A DNA stretch of 31,788 nt from Rhodospirillaceae bacterium. Lineage in GTDB: Bacteria; Pseudomonadota; Alphaproteobacteria; JAEUKQ01. A model generated the notes under the pieces. That model saw only the letters and a list, made by a program, of their open reading frames with translations, made no database searches and was not told where the DNA came from. The stretch spans positions 1 to 31,788 of the forward strand of contig JADKIX010000008.1 of assembly GCA_016722635.1 (NCBI GenBank), in the 5' to 3' direction. This document shows positions 29,187-31,788 of the stretch, in pieces; the first letter of the stretch is position 1, and every line of letters begins with the position of its first letter. The position numbers and the translations under genes are program-made.

Positions 29187-31402
29187 TTAATGGATATCCT
29201 GCAACTGGGGTTTAGGGCGGTCAAAAGCCTTTAAATTATCAATTTCGCCTACCAACCACACCAAGTCATTGGCCTCTAAAACCGTGGTAGGATCTGGATT
29301 TAATATCCGCTGACCTTCCCGTTCAATCCCCACAACTAATGCTTGTGCATCTTCCCGCAATTTAGAATCGCGAATATTTTTGCCAACCGCCGGATGATCA
29401 ACAGGTAAAAACAATGCTTTCAAAGAAAAATTATCCAATAAATCAACCGGTTCTGCTGGTTCTTCATCCTTTTCAACCATTTTACTGAATTGGTCGATTT
29501 GTTCGTCCGTTCCTAAGACGATTAACTTATCCAGCGGTAAAATCCGTTCCTCCCCGCGTGGGGCAATGATAGTGCGGGCGCCGCGGTAAATCGCCACAAT
29601 ATTCACCCCAAATTTTTGCCGCAGTTGGTTTTGGGTTAGGGTTTTGCCTAATAAGGGTGAGTGGGAGCTTGCCTCCATTTCTACAAAATGACTGTCCCAC
29701 GGCGATAATTCTTCATATTTCCGTTGCCGCCCATCTTCTTTACGGATGTTACCAACCAGCCGTTGCTCAAACCATTGATATAATCTTCCCAAATGTCGGT
29801 AAGCAAAGAAAATAAGGCTAAAAAGACAACCGCCAAGACTCCAAAAACCACCCAGTGGCGGAAATAAGCAACGGTGAGGATTAAAACTTCCGCAATTGTT
29901 AAGAACCATAAAAGGGTGATGGAAAAGTGGAAAACATCCTTGCTTGGCGTGTGGCACCCCGTGAAGAAAATAACATGCCCCAAAGGAAAGGTGAGGAGAG
30001 TAGCATGGCAATCAACCAAGCTGCGGTTAACCCCGACCATTTTCTTCAAAAAGCGTCGCGATAGGGCTAACAGCAATTTATTGACCAAGGTAAAAATAAT
30101 TGCCACGATCAGGCCATTAACCAATAACCGCACCGTGGTTTTACGGAACAATGATTGCTGTTTTGATTGAGATAAGGTGCGAAAAACCCACGAGGAATAG
30201 CTGGCTAAGAAATATTTTACCCGGTTCGATAACAAGCCATCTATTTTCTGCGCTAAATATCCCGATAAGCGGATGGAATAGGGGGTGGTAAAAGTGGTAA
30301 TCCCTGAAACGGCCACAATAATGGCATAAAGGGAGGGACTGGTGACATTTAAGGTCAACCCTAGTCCAATAATAATAAATGAAAATTCACCCACCTGAGA
30401 CATGCTGAATCCCAAACGCAGCGAGGTGTTGAAACTTTGTCCCGTTAAAATGGCGCCGGTTGCGGTAATCAATAATTTGCCCAAGGTAACTAATAAAGTG
30501 ATCGCTAAGACTGCCGACCAATGCTCCCACAATACGTTTGGATTCAACATCATGCCCACCGAAATGAAGAACACGGCGGCAAACATGTCTTTAATGGGGG
30601 TAATAATATGGTCAATTCGCTGCACCAATCTGGTTTCCGATAGGATGGAACCCATAATGAAAGCCCCTAAGGCAGTCGAATAATGGAAATAATCTGCAAC
30701 CCATACCAAAAGTAAGCAAAGACCTATGGAAACAACCGTTAAAGTTTCTTGGGTGGCGTATCCGGTAATCCGCCGCATCAAGGTGGGGATCAGGAATAGC
30801 CGATAATAAACCACGCCCCAACGACTAGATCAATTGCAAGGCTGACCAGGTGATTTCTAGGGAGAAAATACTGTCGGTTTTAACAACGGTTGATAGAAAT
30901 ACCAATAAAAGGATGGCTAATAAATCTTCCACCACTAATACACCAAAAACTAATTCCGCAAATCGTTTTTTCATCAAGCCAAGGTCACTCATGGCTTTGA
31001 TAATAATGGTGGTGGATGAGATGGCAACTGCCGCCCCTAAAAATAAAGAATCATAAAATGTCCAGCCCATCAGGCGACCTACGCCGAAGCCTAGGGCGCA
31101 AACGGCCAAGACTTCAAATAACCCCGTCAATCCGGCGGAAAAACCCACCCGCGCCAGTTTTTGAAAGCTGAAATGCAATCCTAAAGAAAACATCAAAAAA
31201 ATGACGCCCAAATCAGAAAGGATTTTAATGTTGGGCAGATCAATAATCAGGGAATGAGACAGGGTATAGGGGCCAATAATGATGCCTGCAACCAAATATC
31301 CTAAGACCAATGGTTGGCGGATTTTTTGGAAAAGAAAAGGGGGTCATCCGCCACGCCCAACATGACCGCTAAATCCCTGATCAATGACGCTAAATCATGC
31401 AT
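29187..31402 (-). pseudogene. CPA2/Kef-type monovalent cation:proton antiporter, frameshifted
   Basis: An inner-membrane antiporter of the CPA2 family, about 738 residues when repaired. The N-terminus (about 1-385) has 12 or so membrane segments with family motifs LVLGYLVAGIIIGPYTL, LSDLGVIFLMFSLGL, GAAVAISSTTIIIKAM, FGVLVVEDLLAILLLV and SQVGEFSFIIIGLG. Further hydrophobic segments follow. The C-terminus (about 590-738) is cytoplasmic with two TrkA_C-like modules (PLDKLIVLGTDEQIDQF and VLEANDLVWLVGEIDNL), which gate by ligand. No RCK_N NAD-binding domain is visible. Breaks: loss of one C in a run (31339-31343 plus strand G5), two losses at about 30817-30831, and a loss at about 29782. Start ATG 31402 has AGGAAAAG upstream. 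Ion specificity (K+ or Na+) is not determinable. Confidence 0.82.
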
Positions 31403-31636
31403 GGTCTTTTCCTGAAAATCAGCTTGATATTCGCATAGCGGCGAAAAAGCATTCTGATTGTCTTCCTTACATCCAATCTTGGGGATGCAATCTTTATTGG
31501 GTTCTCAAGAAATGTTTTTTATCCCCTACGATGTTTCTAGGGATACAGGCGAAGCAAGCAGATAACCCAAAGGCAGTGTTGCCAGGCGCGGCGGTGAAGG
31601 CGACTGCATGCAAAGAAATTTAAAAAATTTCATGAT
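31403..31636. other. Upstream region of the antiporter gene
   Basis: No convincing gene is seen in about 230 bases. A plus-strand open frame reaching across from 31384 lacks a ribosome binding site and family resemblance. The promoter of the minus-strand antiporter should be here, but I could not single out -35 and -10 boxes. Confidence 0.35.
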
Positions 31637-31671
31637 AAAAGGGCAAACAAGAAATTCTTGTTTGCCCTTTT
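31637..31671. terminator. Strong hairpin terminator (bidirectional type)
   Basis: AAAAGGGCAAACAAGAA (31637-31653) pairs perfectly with TTCTTGTTTGCCCTTTT (31655-31671), a 17-base stem with one central base, flanked by A and T runs on either side. It separates the antiporter gene from whatever lies to the right and most likely ends a minus-strand transcript entering from the right edge. Confidence 0.8.
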
Positions 31672-31788
31672 AACGGATTGAAGCAATTTTGCTTAACCAG
31701 CGTAATGCTTACCAAAGCGGTTGGCCAAGAATCACATCCAACCGGCATCTTCCTGCCTTAACAAAACCCTTAGCTGGCAATTTGCCCA

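Noticed and set aside
31384..31623. Plus-strand open frame of 79 codons upstream of the antiporter
   Set aside because: It overlaps the antiporter start, has no ribosome binding site, and matches no family.
31693..31788. Minus-strand reading frame ending ANRFGKHYAG at the right edge
   Set aside because: A TGA at 31732-31734 interrupts the frame after 12 codons, and the part visible is too short to identify. It may be the end of a gene served by the terminator at 31637-31671.

Overview
The window looks like a piece of an alphaproteobacterial chromosome of moderate, slightly AT-leaning composition. The main pointer is the order 23S rRNA - 5S rRNA - tRNA-fMet at the left end, which is the usual 3' half of an alphaproteobacterial rrn operon. 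The protein genes (SelO, PdxJ of the HPRPDERH type, fumarylacetoacetase, AdaA-AlkA/Ogt, an XRE repressor type common in this class) fit, but no finer placement is attempted.

Left end (1-2.7 kb): the rrn segment is visibly damaged. The 23S gene lacks about 490 nt of domain V, including the peptidyl transferase centre, and has changes in helix 69 and the sarcin-ricin loop. The tRNA-fMet has a broken T arm and a short acceptor stem. This copy is best read as a decayed or misassembled rrn operon. It is followed by about 0.9 kb without genes and then two divergent, broken XRE-type repressor genes (3.6-4.2 kb).

4.4-13.4 kb: mostly intact housekeeping and accessory genes. They are an SRPBCC/AHSA1 protein followed by a MOSC protein with an internal amber codon, a tandem-hotdog acyl-CoA thioesterase, SelO, a NUDIX hydrolase, a spermidine-synthase-like protein, L-lactate dehydrogenase, a DMT/EamA exporter with a His-rich tail, PdxJ, and a small papain-like protein of phage type.

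13.4-25.4 kb: a single-chain type ISP/IIG-like restriction-modification gene with four frameshifts, a membrane protein with a BamE-like C-terminus, an ABC-F ATPase, a small DUF1127-like ORF, an adaptive-response operon (AdaA-AraC-AlkA overlapping Ogt by ATGA) whose AlkA part has lost its helix-hairpin-helix and catalytic Asp, an S33 hydrolase - fumarylacetoacetase pair, and an Mrr-type nuclease.

25.4-31.8 kb: a tight minus-strand group (PuuD-like amidotransferase, RluB-type pseudouridine synthase, RsmD, then Mrr), TadA on the plus strand, an unrecognised ~248-residue protein, a CPA2/Kef-type cation:proton antiporter, and a strong hairpin terminator at the right edge.

Two kinds of damage are present and should be kept apart. 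At least twelve one-base indels, most of them in mononucleotide runs, break otherwise well-conserved genes from 13.5 kb onward. They hit even tadA, which is normally essential, so sequencing or assembly error is a serious alternative to decay. In contrast, the 23S deletion, the AlkA deletion and the MOSC amber codon cannot be homopolymer errors. I did not find a convincing new multi-gene system. The most unusual items are the gutted rrn operon, the catalytically gutted Ada-AlkA fusion, and the frameshifted restriction-modification gene with a seven-base poly-G tract.
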